DNA from: Embleya scabrispora
Lineage (GTDB): Bacteria > Actinomycetota > Actinomycetes > Streptomycetales > Streptomycetaceae
DNA length: 64,000 nt
Assembly: GCF_002024165.1 (NCBI RefSeq)
Contig: NZ_MWQN01000001.1
Span: forward strand, 4,567,501-4,631,500
Direction: 5' to 3'
The stretch's first letter is position 1. The number at the start of each line of letters is the position of its first letter. The position numbers were made by a program, and so were the translations under genes. The notes under the pieces are model-generated. The model saw nothing but the letters and a program-made list of their open reading frames with translations, made no database searches and was not told the DNA's origin. Shown here one piece after another: positions 26,334 through 35,930 of this stretch.

Positions 26334-27455
26334 TCACTCCGTCGACGTGCCCCCACGCGACGGCGGCGTGTGATCGTCGGGCCGCGCGCCACCGTTCGGC
26401 GACATGCCACCGTCCGGCGACGGCCCCGATTCGGCGCGGCGGCCGGCGAACCGGTCCCGGAGCTTGCCGCCCGCGTCCGCCGCGCCGTCGGCGAGGTCGC
26501 GCAGCAGGCCGAACAGCGGGTCCGTGGTGGTGCGTACGGACTCGCGGTAGGCGTTCGCCGAGGCCTTGGCCTCCTCGCGCACCGACGCGTTCGGGTCGTC
26601 CTCGCGACGCGGATACTCGCCGGCCAAGATCCGCCGATAGTCGTCCCCGTCCGCCCACTTGCGCAGTTCGGCGACCCGGACCACCGGGAACGGGTGGGAA
26701 CGCCCCAGCAGGTTCATCAACTTGAGCACGCTGTCGCGCAGGTCGCCGGCGCCCTCGTACTCGGCGGCCTGCTCCAGGAACGCGTCGGTGCTCATCTCGT
26801 GCAGCTGCGAGCCCCCCGCGACCTTCATCAGTGCGCGCATCGCCACCTCGGGGTCCTGGCCGACCAGCAGGCCCGCCCGGTCACAGGACACCTCCGACTT
26901 GCGGAACCACTCCTGCAACGCGGTGATGATCGCGTGCACGCCGATCGTGCCCAGCGGGATCCCGGACAGCGCGGCGGCGAACCGGGTCAGGATCAGCAAC
27001 ATCGTGCGGTACACGGCGTGCCCGGACAGGATGTGCCCGGTCTCGTGGCCGATCACCGTGCGCATCTCGTCGTCGTCGAGCAGTTCGACCAGGCCCGAGG
27101 TGACCACGATGAACGGCTTGTCCATGCCGATCGCCATCGCGTTCGGCTGCGGGTCCTGGGTGACGAACAGCTCCGGCACGGCGGGCAGATCCAGGATGTA
27201 CGCCGACTCGCGGACCATCTCGTGCAGGCGGTGGAACTGCTGCTCGCCCACCCGGACCGAACCCGCCAGGAAGGCGAGTCGGATCGCCCGCTCGGACACC
27301 AGGCCCGACATCTGTTTGAGGATGAGATCGAAACCGCTGAGCCGGCGCATCGCCACCAGCGCGGCGCGATCGGAGGGGTGTTCGTAGGCCCGGGAGGAGA
27401 TCCCGGGGAATCGTCGGCGTCCCTCGAACGGTCCGATCGTCTTGTCGTCCGGCAT
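26334..27455 (-). CDS. M48-family zinc metalloprotease
   Basis: 373 residues. Zinc site HETGH in RTVIGHETGHILSGHAVYR (about residue 140), with the downstream acidic ligand in the VSCDRAGLL segment (about 190), as in HtpX/Ste24-like peptidases. One hydrophobic stretch (ILTRFAAALSGIPLGTIGV) follows the zinc site. Likely membrane-associated protein quality control. ATG 27455 begins at the conserved MPDDKTIGPFEG; the frame runs eight codons further up. C-terminal 60 residues are hydrophilic and low complexity. Confidence 0.9.
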   Translation of the reverse strand: MPDDKTIGPFEGRRRFPGISSRAYEHPSDRAALVAMRRLSGFDLILKQMSGLVSERAIRLAFLAGSVRVGEQQFHRLHEMVRESAYILDLPAVPELFVTQDPQPNAMAIGMDKPFIVVTSGLVELLDDDEMRTVIGHETGHILSGHAVYRTMLLILTRFAAALSGIPLGTIGVHAIITALQEWFRKSEVSCDRAGLLVGQDPEVAMRALMKVAGGSQLHEMSTDAFLEQAAEYEGAGDLRDSVLKLMNLLGRSHPFPVVRVAELRKWADGDDYRRILAGEYPRREDDPNASVREEAKASANAYRESVRTTTDPLFGLLRDLADGAADAGGKLRDRFAGRRAESGPSPDGGMSPNGGARPDDHTPPSRGGTSTE

Positions 27456-27614
27456 GCTGCGCCCCCTAGCCTCGAGCAATCCACCTCCACCCTAGGCGCG
27501 TCCACGCCCCGAGGCCGAGGGTCGTCCCCGGAACCTGACCGCGCGCCTCACCCTCCGCGCCCGTACGATGTCGTCCGCACACGTCGGCAAAAACTACGCA
27601 AGGGCTGACCACGG

Positions 27615-27764
27615 ATGACCCAGCACGCCACGACCGTCCTCACCACGCTGGCCAACGAGAGCGGCAAGCACGAGAACCTGAACGGGCTGGGCGCCGGCAT
27701 CGGTGCGCTGGCCACGCTGCTCATCCTGCTGTTCGTCGTGACGCGCTTCAACAAGGACCGCTGA
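27615..27764 (+). CDS. small single-helix membrane protein
   Basis: 49 residues: polar head MTQHATTVLTTLANESGKHE, then a Gly/Leu-rich helix (about 24-44) and a basic end TRFNKDR. ATG 27615 with AAGGGC ten bases ahead. Divergent from the M48 protease gene (159 bp). Homologous short ORFs next to M48 genes occur in Streptomyces as far as I recall. Function unknown. Confidence 0.7.
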   Translation: MTQHATTVLTTLANESGKHENLNGLGAGIGALATLLILLFVVTRFNKDR

Positions 27765-27900
27765 GCCCTCGGTCCGAACCCGGACGGCCGCGTCCGGTTC
27801 GTCGAATCTCCCTGTCCGCGCCGGGTGCCCCGTTGCCGCCCGGCGCTTCGTCATGCGCGTTAAGGTGACGCCAGGTCAGGGGAGGCCGGGGGAGGGCTCG

Positions 27901-29292
27901 ATGCGCACATTCGCCATGGGCGAGAAGACGAGGCTGGACGATTCGGCCATCAGGGTGGAGTTCGACGTGTCGGGCGAGGGCCTGGCCGCGTACTGCTTCA
28001 GCCTCGGGACGGCGGATCTGGACGTGGTCTGCACCGCCCGACCCGCGTCGCTGACGAGCGCGGTCGCGCTCGTGGCGGGCGGGACCGGGACCGCCGAGTT
28101 CCATGTGGACCTGTCCGCCGTGGACGACGCGGTGGACCGGCTGGTGTTCGCGATCGGCGCGCAGGCGCCGGGGTTCGGCGCCGGGTCGCGGTTGCGCCTG
28201 CTCGGCGCCGACGGCGAGATCGGCCGATTCGTGCTGCCGGTGGGCGAGTTGACCCGGGAGCGGGCGCTGATCCTGGCCGAGGTCTATCGCCGGGACGGGT
28301 GGCGGTTCGGCGCGGTGGGGCAGGGCTACGAGGCGGGCCTGGACGAGTTGGTGCGGGACCTGGGCGCGGAGCCCGACCAGGCGCTGTTCACGGCCGCGGT
28401 GATGGCGGACCCGGTGATACCGGACACGGCGGCGCACGCCGAACCGGCACCGGAACCCGCCGAGGGAGCCGAGGTCGAGCCCGCGGCCGACGCGCCGGAA
28501 CCCGCACGGGAGTCCGAGGCCGAATCCGAGGCCGAATCCGAGGCCGAATCCGTGATCGATCCCGAGCCCGCCCCGGAGCCCGACCCCGAGCCCGCGCCGG
28601 AACCCGAGGTCGGATCCGCCGCCGAACCCGCGCCGCCCGCCCCGGCCGATGTCGTGGCGGAACCGCCTCCCCCGACCGAGCAGTTGCCGGACTCGCACGC
28701 CGCGCCCGACCCCGAGCCCGCCGACGCCGGCCCCCGCTCGCCCCGCCCCGCGCCCGCCGTCGAGTACGAGGGCCGCGGCGACCGGGTCCTCTCCATCGAG
28801 CGCCCCGTCGACGCCGGCCCCTTCCTGGTCGAGCTGGAGTCCCGGGGCACCGACAACTTCGTGGTCTGGACGCTGGACGCCGACCTGGAGACGGACAAGC
28901 TCCTGGCCAACACGATCGGCACGCACCGGAGCCGGGCCCTGGTGGACGAGCGCGGCACCCGTACCTCGCGCCTGAAGATCGAGGCCGACGGCGCGTGGAC
29001 CGTCCGACTGCTCACCCCCGAGGCCGCCCGACCGCTCACCGACCGGCTGGAGGGCACGGGTCCCGAGACGGTGCGCTGGGCCGGCCCGCGCACGGTGGTC
29101 GCGATGACACACGCCGGCGGCAGCAACTTCATCGTCGGCACCTTCACCGAACACGGCGACGACGAGGCCTATCTCGGCACCCTGGCCAACGCGATCGGCG
29201 ACTACGAGGGCGAGTCGATCCTGCCCAAGGGCCCCTGCCTGATCGAGGTGGAAGCCGACGGCGCCTGGTCCCTGACCACGATCCCCGACTGA
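27901..29292 (+). CDS. TerD-like protein with acidic linker and duplicated C-terminal domain
   Basis: 463 residues. Residues 1-170 follow the TerD/TerZ fold pattern (FSLGTADLDV, VFAIGAQAPGFGAGSRLRLL, ERALILAEVYRRDGWRFGAV, then QGYEAGLDELV), though the Asp-rich calcium loop of classical TerD is not obvious. A Pro/Glu linker (170-300) contains three exact 12-bp DNA repeats (28516-28551). The C-terminus is an internal duplication: NFVVWTLDADLETDK...ADGAWTVRLL and NFIVGTFTEHGDDEA...ADGAWSLTTI. Start at 27901 has GGGGGAGGG just upstream. Likely stress-related; actual task unknown. Confidence 0.8.
   Translation: MRTFAMGEKTRLDDSAIRVEFDVSGEGLAAYCFSLGTADLDVVCTARPASLTSAVALVAGGTGTAEFHVDLSAVDDAVDRLVFAIGAQAPGFGAGSRLRLLGADGEIGRFVLPVGELTRERALILAEVYRRDGWRFGAVGQGYEAGLDELVRDLGAEPDQALFTAAVMADPVIPDTAAHAEPAPEPAEGAEVEPAADAPEPARESEAESEAESEAESVIDPEPAPEPDPEPAPEPEVGSAAEPAPPAPADVVAEPPPPTEQLPDSHAAPDPEPADAGPRSPRPAPAVEYEGRGDRVLSIERPVDAGPFLVELESRGTDNFVVWTLDADLETDKLLANTIGTHRSRALVDERGTRTSRLKIEADGAWTVRLLTPEAARPLTDRLEGTGPETVRWAGPRTVVAMTHAGGSNFIVGTFTEHGDDEAYLGTLANAIGDYEGESILPKGPCLIEVEADGAWSLTTIPD
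28516..28551 (+). repeat. three tandem 12-bp repeats in the TerD-like gene
   Basis: GAGGCCGAATCC three times in a row, encoding EAESEAESEAES in the linker. In-frame, so copy-number change would only alter linker length. Confidence 0.9.
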
Positions 29293-29414
29293 CCCGGCGG
29301 CCCACCCGCACCTCCCGCCCGGCCGTCGCGACACCCGGCACCGACGCCGACGGCAGACGGCTGAGGCCGACACGCCACCGTTCGGGGGAGTTGGCGGGAT
29401 AAGGGCCGGTTCCT

Positions 29415-29428
29415 TGATCTGCTGATCA
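29415..29428. promoter_or_regulatory. possible operator before the sugar ABC operon
   Basis: TGATC-TGCT-GATCA, a perfect short dyad ending 10 bases before the ATG of the binding protein. No regulator gene adjoins it; weak, by position only. Confidence 0.35.
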
Positions 29429-29438
29429 GGTGAACCAC

Positions 29439-30728
29439 ATGCCTCGTCGTCACGGGCTCCTGGCCGTCGCGCTCGCGTTGGTCGCCTCCGTCGTCGTCGG
29501 GTGCGGGGGCGGCGGGTCCGGGCCACCCGAGCTGAACTGGTACGTACCGCCGGACAACGGGGCCTATCAAAAGCTCGCCGACCGGTGCAGCCGGGCGTCC
29601 GGCGGCGCCTATCGGGTCAAGGTCTCGGTGTTGCCCACCGACGCGTCCGGACAGCGTGAGCAACTGGTGCGCCGGCTGGCCGCCAAGGACTCCTCGATCG
29701 ACGTGATGGCGCTCGACCCCGTCTACGTACCGGAGTTCGCCGAGGCGCGCTTCCTGCGCCCGTTCACCGCGGCCGAGGCCCCGACGCTGACCGACGGCAT
29801 GCTGAGCAGTGCCGTGGAGTCCTCGGAGTGGCGGGGCCGCCTGGTCGCCGCGCCGTTCCGGGCCAACACCCAACTCCTGTGGTACCGAAAGTCGGTGGCC
29901 GCCGAGGCCGGACTGGACCTCACCCGGCCGATCGGCTGGGACGACCTGATCACCGCCGCGGAGAAGACGCACAAGACCGTCGCGGTGCCCGCCAAGCGCT
30001 ACGAGGGCCTGACCGTATGGGTCAACGGCCTGGTCACCGGCGCCGGCGGGGCGATCGTGCGGGACGTGGAGAAGGGCGTCGACCTGAAGCCCGCACTGCG
30101 CGAGGGCGGCGCGGGCAAGCGGGCCGCCGAGGTGATGCGCCGCCTGGGCCGCTCCTCCGCCGCACCGGCCAACCTGGCCACCTCGATCGAGGACGACACC
30201 CGGACCGTGTTCCAGTCCGGCTCCGGCGGCTTCATGATCAACTGGACGTACGCCCGCGGCGCCGCGGCCGAGGCGGTCGCCGGCGGCCAACTCTCGCGCG
30301 AGGTGCTGGACGACTACGGCTGGGCCCGCTACCCGCAGACCGATCCGGACAAGCCGTCCAAGCCGCCGTTCGGCGGGATCTCACTGGGCGTCAGCCGATA
30401 CGGCAAGCACGCCGCCGAGGCGGTGAGCGCGGTGCGCTGCGCGGGCACCCTGGAGAACCAGATCACCTACATGCTGGAGTCCAAGGAGACCACGGCCAGG
30501 GCCGCCGCCTACGACGATCCGGGCGTACGCGCGGCGTTGCCGATGGCGGGCCTGATCAAGGAGTCCCTCGACCAGGCCGGCCCGCGTCCGCGCACGCCCT
30601 ACTACAACGACGTCTCCGCGTCGGTGCAGCGCGAGTACCACCCGCCCGCCGACGTCGACCCGAACTCCGCCCCCCGCGCCACCGACGACCTCATCACCGG
30701 GGTCCTGCACGACAAGGTGCTGCTGTGA
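29439..30728 (+). CDS. ABC transporter sugar-binding lipoprotein
   Basis: 429 residues. Signal peptide of MPRRHGLLAVALALVASVVV type with lipobox VVGC; lipidated Cys22. Family 1 extracellular solute-binding fold; closest pattern I recognise is the trehalose/maltose-type LpqY group. ATG 29439 is preferred (AGG eight bases ahead) over a GTG nine bases upstream. Coupled by GTGA overlap to the first permease gene. Confidence 0.88.
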   Translation: MPRRHGLLAVALALVASVVVGCGGGGSGPPELNWYVPPDNGAYQKLADRCSRASGGAYRVKVSVLPTDASGQREQLVRRLAAKDSSIDVMALDPVYVPEFAEARFLRPFTAAEAPTLTDGMLSSAVESSEWRGRLVAAPFRANTQLLWYRKSVAAEAGLDLTRPIGWDDLITAAEKTHKTVAVPAKRYEGLTVWVNGLVTGAGGAIVRDVEKGVDLKPALREGGAGKRAAEVMRRLGRSSAAPANLATSIEDDTRTVFQSGSGGFMINWTYARGAAAEAVAGGQLSREVLDDYGWARYPQTDPDKPSKPPFGGISLGVSRYGKHAAEAVSAVRCAGTLENQITYMLESKETTARAAAYDDPGVRAALPMAGLIKESLDQAGPRPRTPYYNDVSASVQREYHPPADVDPNSAPRATDDLITGVLHDKVLL

Positions 30729-31657
30729 GCACGGCATCCGCGACCCGCACCGCGCCTCGGCACAGGAAGCCCCGGAAGCAGCTCGACCACGCGCAGCGCA
30801 TGCGCCGCACCGGATGGCTGCTGTCCGCGCCCGCCGTGCTGATCATGCTCGCGGTCGCGATCGCGCCGCTGGTCGACGCCGCGTGGCTCTCGCTCTTCCA
30901 CAAGCGGCTGACCACCCCGGACGCCAACTCGTTCGCGGGTCTGTCGAACTACTGGGTGGTGCTCAAGGACCCGCTGTGGTGGACCGACGTGTGGACCACC
31001 CTCGCGCTGACCGTGCTCACCGTCTCGGTCGAGTTCGTGATCGGCTTCGGGCTCGCCCAACTGATGCAGCGCGCGCTGTACCTGCGCCGCACACTGCGCA
31101 CCATCGTGCTGATCCCGTACGGCATCGTCACGGTCGTCTCCGCCTACGCCTGGCGCTACGCGTTCGACCCGTCCACCGGGTTCGTCAACGACTGGTTCGG
31201 CACCGACGTCGCCTGGTTCGACCACCGCTGGACCGCGCTGTTCGTGATCGCCCTCTCGGAGATCTGGAAGACCACGCCGTTCATGTCGCTGCTGCTGCTC
31301 GGCGGCCTGATCCAGGTCTCCCCGGATGTGCACGAGGCCGCGCGGGTGGACGGAGCCGGGCCGTGGCAGCGGCTCACCCGGGTCACCCTGCCGATCATGA
31401 AGCAGGCGATCCTGGTCGCGCTGCTGTTCCGGACCATGGACGCGTTCCGCATCTTCGACTCGGTCTTCGTGATGACCGGCGGCGCCAACGACACCGAAAC
31501 GGTGTCCTTCCTGGCCTACCGCCAACTGGTCAGCCGCACCGCCCTGGGCCTGGGTTCGGCGATCTCGGTCCTGCTGTTCGCCTGTGTGCTGCTGATCGCG
31601 TTCCTGTTCATCAAGCTCTTCCGTACCGACGTGAGCAAGCTCGGGAGCCCCACGTGA
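30725..31657 (+). CDS. ABC sugar transporter permease 1
   Basis: 310 residues, six membrane helices (first at about 30-55), MalF/SugA type. The EAA loop EAARVDGAGPWQRLTRVTLP (about 215) docks to the ATPase. GTG start overlaps the binding-protein stop (GTGA), and its own stop overlaps the next gene the same way. No ATPase gene is present in this operon; a shared ATPase of MsiK type encoded elsewhere is the usual solution in streptomycetes. Confidence 0.92.
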   Translation: MSTASATRTAPRHRKPRKQLDHAQRMRRTGWLLSAPAVLIMLAVAIAPLVDAAWLSLFHKRLTTPDANSFAGLSNYWVVLKDPLWWTDVWTTLALTVLTVSVEFVIGFGLAQLMQRALYLRRTLRTIVLIPYGIVTVVSAYAWRYAFDPSTGFVNDWFGTDVAWFDHRWTALFVIALSEIWKTTPFMSLLLLGGLIQVSPDVHEAARVDGAGPWQRLTRVTLPIMKQAILVALLFRTMDAFRIFDSVFVMTGGANDTETVSFLAYRQLVSRTALGLGSAISVLLFACVLLIAFLFIKLFRTDVSKLGSPT

Positions 31658-32487
31658 GTCAGCCAAGCCCGGCCCGCGAGGGTGTGCGCACCCTGGTCAG
31701 CGTCGTGGTGATCGCAATCACCGTGCTCCCCCTGGCCTGGATGCTCTCGCTGTCCTTCAAGAGCGGCGACGACATCAACAACGCGCAGTTCCTGCCCAAG
31801 ACCTGGAGCCTGGACAACTACCGCACGGTCTTTCGCAACGACCTCTTCACCGACGCGCTGCGCAACTCGATCGGCATCTCGCTGATCGCCACCGCGATCG
31901 CGGTCGCCTGCGCCACCGGCACCGCGTACGCGATCGTGCGGATGGAGTTCCCGGGCAAGCGGCTGATCCTGCTCGGCGCGCTGGCGATCGCGATGTTCCC
32001 GACCATCGCGGTGGTCGGCCCGCTGTTCGACATGTGGCGCACGATCGGCCTGTTCGACACCTGGATCGGGCTGATCCTGCCCTACCTGTCGTTCACGATG
32101 CCGCTGTCGATCTGGACGCTGACCTCGTTCTTCAAGCAGATCCCGTGGGCCCTGGAGGACGCGGCACGGATCGACGGCGCCTCCGCGTGGCAGGCGTTTC
32201 GCTACGTGATCGCGCCGATGGCGGTGCCGGCCGTGGTGACCACCGCGATCCTGGTGTTCTTCTTCGCCTGGAACGACTTCGTCTTCTCGGTGTCGCTGAC
32301 CTCGACCAACAACTCCCGTACCGTGCCCGCCGCGCTGGCCTTCTTCACCGGTGCCTCGCAGTTCCAGCAGCCCACCGCCGCGATCGCGGCGGCCTCCGTC
32401 GTGGTGAGCGTTCCGGTGATCGTCCTGGTGCTCGTCTTCCAGAAGCGGATCGTCGCGGGGATCACCTCGGGGGCGGTCAAGGAGTAG
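31654..32487 (+). CDS. ABC sugar transporter permease 2
   Basis: 277 residues, six helices, MalG/SugB type with EAA loop EDAARIDGASAWQAFRYVIAP near residue 170. GTG start overlaps the permease 1 stop. Last gene of the transporter operon; nadD follows after 42 bp and may be read through. Confidence 0.92.
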   Translation: MSQPSPAREGVRTLVSVVVIAITVLPLAWMLSLSFKSGDDINNAQFLPKTWSLDNYRTVFRNDLFTDALRNSIGISLIATAIAVACATGTAYAIVRMEFPGKRLILLGALAIAMFPTIAVVGPLFDMWRTIGLFDTWIGLILPYLSFTMPLSIWTLTSFFKQIPWALEDAARIDGASAWQAFRYVIAPMAVPAVVTTAILVFFFAWNDFVFSVSLTSTNNSRTVPAALAFFTGASQFQQPTAAIAAASVVVSVPVIVLVLVFQKRIVAGITSGAVKE

Positions 32488-32529
32488 GGGCGCGCGCTCG
32501 GGGAGCGCGGAACGATAGATTCTCGCGCC

Positions 32530-33132
32530 ATGAGCGAGCGGAACAGACGTGTCGGTGTCATGGGCGGCACCTTCGATCCCATCCACCACGGGCACCTCGT
32601 CGCCGCGAGCGAGGTGGCGGGCCAGTTCGGGCTCGACGAGGTCGTGTTCGTGCCGACCGGTCGACCCTGGCAGAAGTCCGTGCAGGACGTGTCCTCGCCC
32701 GAGGACCGGTACCTGATGACGGTGATCGCCACCGCGTCCAACCCGACGTTCTCGGTGAGCCGGGTGGACATCGACCGCGAGGGCGAGACGTACACCCTCG
32801 ACACCCTGCGCGACCTGCGCGAGTCCTCGCCCGAGGGCACCGAAATATTCTTCATCACCGGCGCCGACGCGCTGTCCCAGATCTTCTCCTGGCACAACGC
32901 GCACGAGATGTTCGAGCTCGCGCATTTCGTGGGTTGCACCCGTCCGGGGCACACTCTGTCCGACCCGGGTTTCCCGGACGGCGGCGTGAGCCTGGTGGAG
33001 GTCCCCGCACTGGCCATCTCGTCGACCGACATCCGTGCAAGGGTGGCCGGGGGCGATCCGGTCTGGTACCTGGTACCGGACGGGGTCGTTCAATACATCA
33101 GCAAGCGGGGGCTGTACCGGGGAGCTTCGTGA
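32530..33132 (+). CDS. nadD: nicotinate-nucleotide adenylyltransferase
   Basis: 200 residues. [11 protein letters not shown] (12-22) is the nucleotidyltransferase signature and [10 protein letters not shown] (about 171) the second ATP-binding motif. Joins ATP and NaMN in NAD synthesis, cytoplasmic. Its TGA overlaps the GTG of the LCP-like gene, forming the conserved nadD-LCP-rsfS-phosphatase block of actinobacteria. Confidence 0.97.
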   Translation: MSERNRRVGVMGGTFDPIHHGHLVAASEVAGQFGLDEVVFVPTGRPWQKSVQDVSSPEDRYLMTVIATASNPTFSVSRVDIDREGETYTLDTLRDLRESSPEGTEIFFITGADALSQIFSWHNAHEMFELAHFVGCTRPGHTLSDPGFPDGGVSLVEVPALAISSTDIRARVAGGDPVWYLVPDGVVQYISKRGLYRGAS

Positions 33133-35345
33133 GCAACGACGACCGGCGCGATTGGGAGCCTTACGGCACCGAGCGAGGGGACGGCGGGCAGGCGCGGGAA
33201 CCGTACGCCCCGGGGCCGGGCGACGGCGGACACCCGGGATACCCCGCACAACCGCCGGCCGGATCGGGGCCGGAGGGTCTCGAACCGGTGAACTTCGCGC
33301 CGCAGCAGTACCCGTACGACCCGAACACCGGTTACGACCCGAACGCGGCCTATGACCCGAATGCCGCTTACGGCGCGGGGAGTTACGACGCGAACGGGTA
33401 CGGGTCCGGGGCCTACCCGGCGGCGAACCCCGGCGGGGACCCGAACGGGTACGGCCAGGGCGCGGGCGCCGGGACGTACGACCGCAGCGGCGGCCACGGC
33501 ACGGGCTACGACCCCAACGCCGGCGCCTACGCGCCCGGCACCTACGACTCCACGTCCACCGGCCACACCTCCGGCGGCTACGACCCCAACGCGTACGACC
33601 CCAACGCGTACGACCCCAGCCCGTATGACCCCACCCCGTACGACCCCAACGCCTACGACCCGAACGCGTACAGCCCGAACTCGTACGACACGAACGCGTA
33701 CAACCCCAACGCCTATGACCCGGCGACCCCTTCGGGCGAGGCGTATCCGCAGCAGGGCAACCAGGGCGGATACCCGGACGGGCAGCAGGGCCGCCCCGAA
33801 CCGCAGCAACCCACCGCGTACTACGAGCAGCCCCCCGCCGCGCCCGCCCCGCCCGTGGTGCCGGCGAGCCGGCCCGGGTCGGCCACGTCGCTGCCGGCGG
33901 CCGGTACGGACCCGACCTCGATCGGGGTCGCGGCGGGGTCGACGCCGGTGCGGCCGGCGCGTTCGCGGTCCACCGAGGCGAAGGGCGACGCGGCCCCGCC
34001 CGCCGGCTCGTCCGCCGGCAGGGCCGAGGCCGGCTCGACGGGCGACGGTCGGGTGCCGCCGCCGAGGAAGCGTCGCCCGGGTCCGGGGCGGCCGGGACGA
34101 CCCGGCTACGGCTCGGACGAGTTCGCGTTCGTCGACGACGAGAGCGAGCAGGCCGAGGACGTCATCGACTGGCTCTCCTTCGCCGAGACCCGTTCCGAGC
34201 GCCGGGACGAGAAGCGCCGGGCGATCCGGACCCGGCTGATCGCCCTCGTCGTGGTGATCGCGGTGGCGCTGCTCGGTGTCGGCGGCTGGTTCGCCTGGGA
34301 CACCTGGTTGCGGGACGAGAAGAAGGTCGCCGCGCCGGGCAAGAACGGCGGCGTGCTGGTGCAACTGCGCGGCAAGGACGGCCGCGCCTCGGCCAACGCG
34401 CTGCTCACCGTCGACCCGGCGAAGAACACCGCGTCCATGGTCAGCGTGTCCTCGGTCACCATCGTCAACTCCGACAACAGCTCCTTCCCGCTCGGCCAGT
34501 TGATGGCCGACGAGGGCCCCGGCGCGTCCCGGGACGCGCTGTCCGACCTGCTCGGGGTCAAGCTGGACGGCTCCTGGGTGGTCTCCGAGCCGGTCCTGCA
34601 GGGCCTGGTCGACCTCGCGGGCGGCATCCAGCTCAACGCCGACATCGAGATCAAGGGCCAGGACGGCAAGGTCCTGGTCGGACAGGGTCGCAACCCGGCG
34701 AACGGGGTCGCGGCGCTGGCGTTCGCCACGTACAAGCAGCCGGGCGAGTCGCCGACGGTGTCCGGCGACCGGTTCGGCCGAGTCCTCCAGGGCCTGCTGG
34801 CCGCGTTCCCGACGCAGCCCGACGCGGTCCTGACGCTGCTCGCCAACATGGCGAACCTGCCCGACCCCTCGCTGCCGGACGACAAGCTCAGCACCCTGCT
34901 CGCGAACCTGGCCAAGGCGACCCAGGCGAAGCTGTTGCAGGTCCGGGCGCTGCCGGTCTCGCCGGAGGGCATCCTGGACATCAACGCCGCCGTCCCGATC
35001 GTGCGCGAGCTGCTGGGCGGCACCGTACGTCAGGGCCGGGTCGAGGCGGGTCCGGCGCGGGTGATGGTCGAGGACGCGAGCGGCAAGAACGGCGCCCAGG
35101 AGGACGCGCACGCCAAGCTGCTGAACGCGGGCGTCACGTACGTCCCCGGCGGCGCGTCGGGCAAGCGCGCACAGCCCACGTCGGTCGTGCAGTACTCCAA
35201 CGACTCCCGCAAGGCGGACGCGGAGCAGGCCGCGCTGACCCTGCACCTGCCGCCGACCTCGGTGAAGAAGGCGACGGGGGAGATGCTGGCGGACGTGGTG
35301 GTCACGCTCGGCCAGGACTACGCGTTCGAAGCGCCCAAGCCGTAG
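33129..35345 (+). CDS. LCP-like membrane protein with LytR_C domain and YDPNA repeats
   Basis: 738 residues. Cytoplasmic N-terminus (1-365) is Pro/Gly/Tyr-rich with a run of Y-D-P-N-A pentads (about 64-198); one membrane helix at about 369-391; then an LCP-like outer domain and a C-terminal LytR_C domain (about 644-736, [20 protein letters not shown]). The LCP half seems degenerate: the usual R-S-D and Arg-rich catalytic positions are replaced ([24 protein letters not shown]). So wall-polymer ligase activity is doubtful; a scaffold role fits better (inference). GTG start overlaps nadD. Confidence 0.82.
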   Translation: MSNDDRRDWEPYGTERGDGGQAREPYAPGPGDGGHPGYPAQPPAGSGPEGLEPVNFAPQQYPYDPNTGYDPNAAYDPNAAYGAGSYDANGYGSGAYPAANPGGDPNGYGQGAGAGTYDRSGGHGTGYDPNAGAYAPGTYDSTSTGHTSGGYDPNAYDPNAYDPSPYDPTPYDPNAYDPNAYSPNSYDTNAYNPNAYDPATPSGEAYPQQGNQGGYPDGQQGRPEPQQPTAYYEQPPAAPAPPVVPASRPGSATSLPAAGTDPTSIGVAAGSTPVRPARSRSTEAKGDAAPPAGSSAGRAEAGSTGDGRVPPPRKRRPGPGRPGRPGYGSDEFAFVDDESEQAEDVIDWLSFAETRSERRDEKRRAIRTRLIALVVVIAVALLGVGGWFAWDTWLRDEKKVAAPGKNGGVLVQLRGKDGRASANALLTVDPAKNTASMVSVSSVTIVNSDNSSFPLGQLMADEGPGASRDALSDLLGVKLDGSWVVSEPVLQGLVDLAGGIQLNADIEIKGQDGKVLVGQGRNPANGVAALAFATYKQPGESPTVSGDRFGRVLQGLLAAFPTQPDAVLTLLANMANLPDPSLPDDKLSTLLANLAKATQAKLLQVRALPVSPEGILDINAAVPIVRELLGGTVRQGRVEAGPARVMVEDASGKNGAQEDAHAKLLNAGVTYVPGGASGKRAQPTSVVQYSNDSRKADAEQAALTLHLPPTSVKKATGEMLADVVVTLGQDYAFEAPKP

Positions 35346-35351
35346 CAGCGG

Positions 35352-35398
35352 CGCTTCCCGGCCCGCCGGTCCCGAATGGACCGGCGGGCCGGGAAGCG
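35352..35398 (+). terminator. strong terminator after the LCP-like gene
   Basis: Perfect 21-bp stem (35352-35372 with 35378-35398) with loop CGAAT, seven bases after the stop. No T-run. Separates nadD-LCP from rsfS. Confidence 0.85.
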
Positions 35399-35507
35399 GG
35401 CCGGGTCGGCTGCGGCCCGGCCGGTCGGGAAATAACGAGTCGCCGTCGCACGCCCCGCGTGTGAGACCCTGAACGGTAATCCCCTTGTCGTCCGCAGGAA
35501 GCGAATC

Positions 35508-35930
35508 GTGACCGCAACCCCCCACGCCCTGGAGCTCGCCACCGCGGCTGCCGTGGCATGTGCAGAGAAGCTCGCCATCGACGTCGTCGCCTACGACGTG
35601 AGCGAGGTGGTCACGATCACCGACGTGTTCGTGCTCGCTTCCGCGTCCAACGACCGCCAGGTCAAGGCGATCATGGACGAGGTCGAGGAAGCGTTGCGCG
35701 GGCTCGGCGCCAAGCCGGTCCGCCGCGAGGGCGAGCGCGAAGGGCGCTGGATCCTCCTCGACTACATCGACATCGTGGTGCACGTCCAGCACGCCGAGGA
35801 GCGGGCCTACTACTCGCTCGAGAAGTTGTGGAAGGACTGCCCGCGGATCGAGCTGCCGGAAGCGGTGCTCCGCGGCAACGAGCAGGCCCGGGCCGCAGAG
35901 GCGGCGGGGGCGGCGGAGGGCGCGCTCTGA
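35508..35930 (+). CDS. rsfS: ribosome silencing factor RsfS
   Basis: 140 residues, YbeB/Iojap family. YDVSEVVTITDVFVLASASN, GEREGRWILLDYIDIVVHVQ and YYSLEKLWKDCP are the conserved blocks. Binds L14 and stops subunit joining when nutrients are low. GTG start. Its stop overlaps the next gene's CTG start. Confidence 0.96.
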   Translation: MTATPHALELATAAAVACAEKLAIDVVAYDVSEVVTITDVFVLASASNDRQVKAIMDEVEEALRGLGAKPVRREGEREGRWILLDYIDIVVHVQHAEERAYYSLEKLWKDCPRIELPEAVLRGNEQARAAEAAGAAEGAL

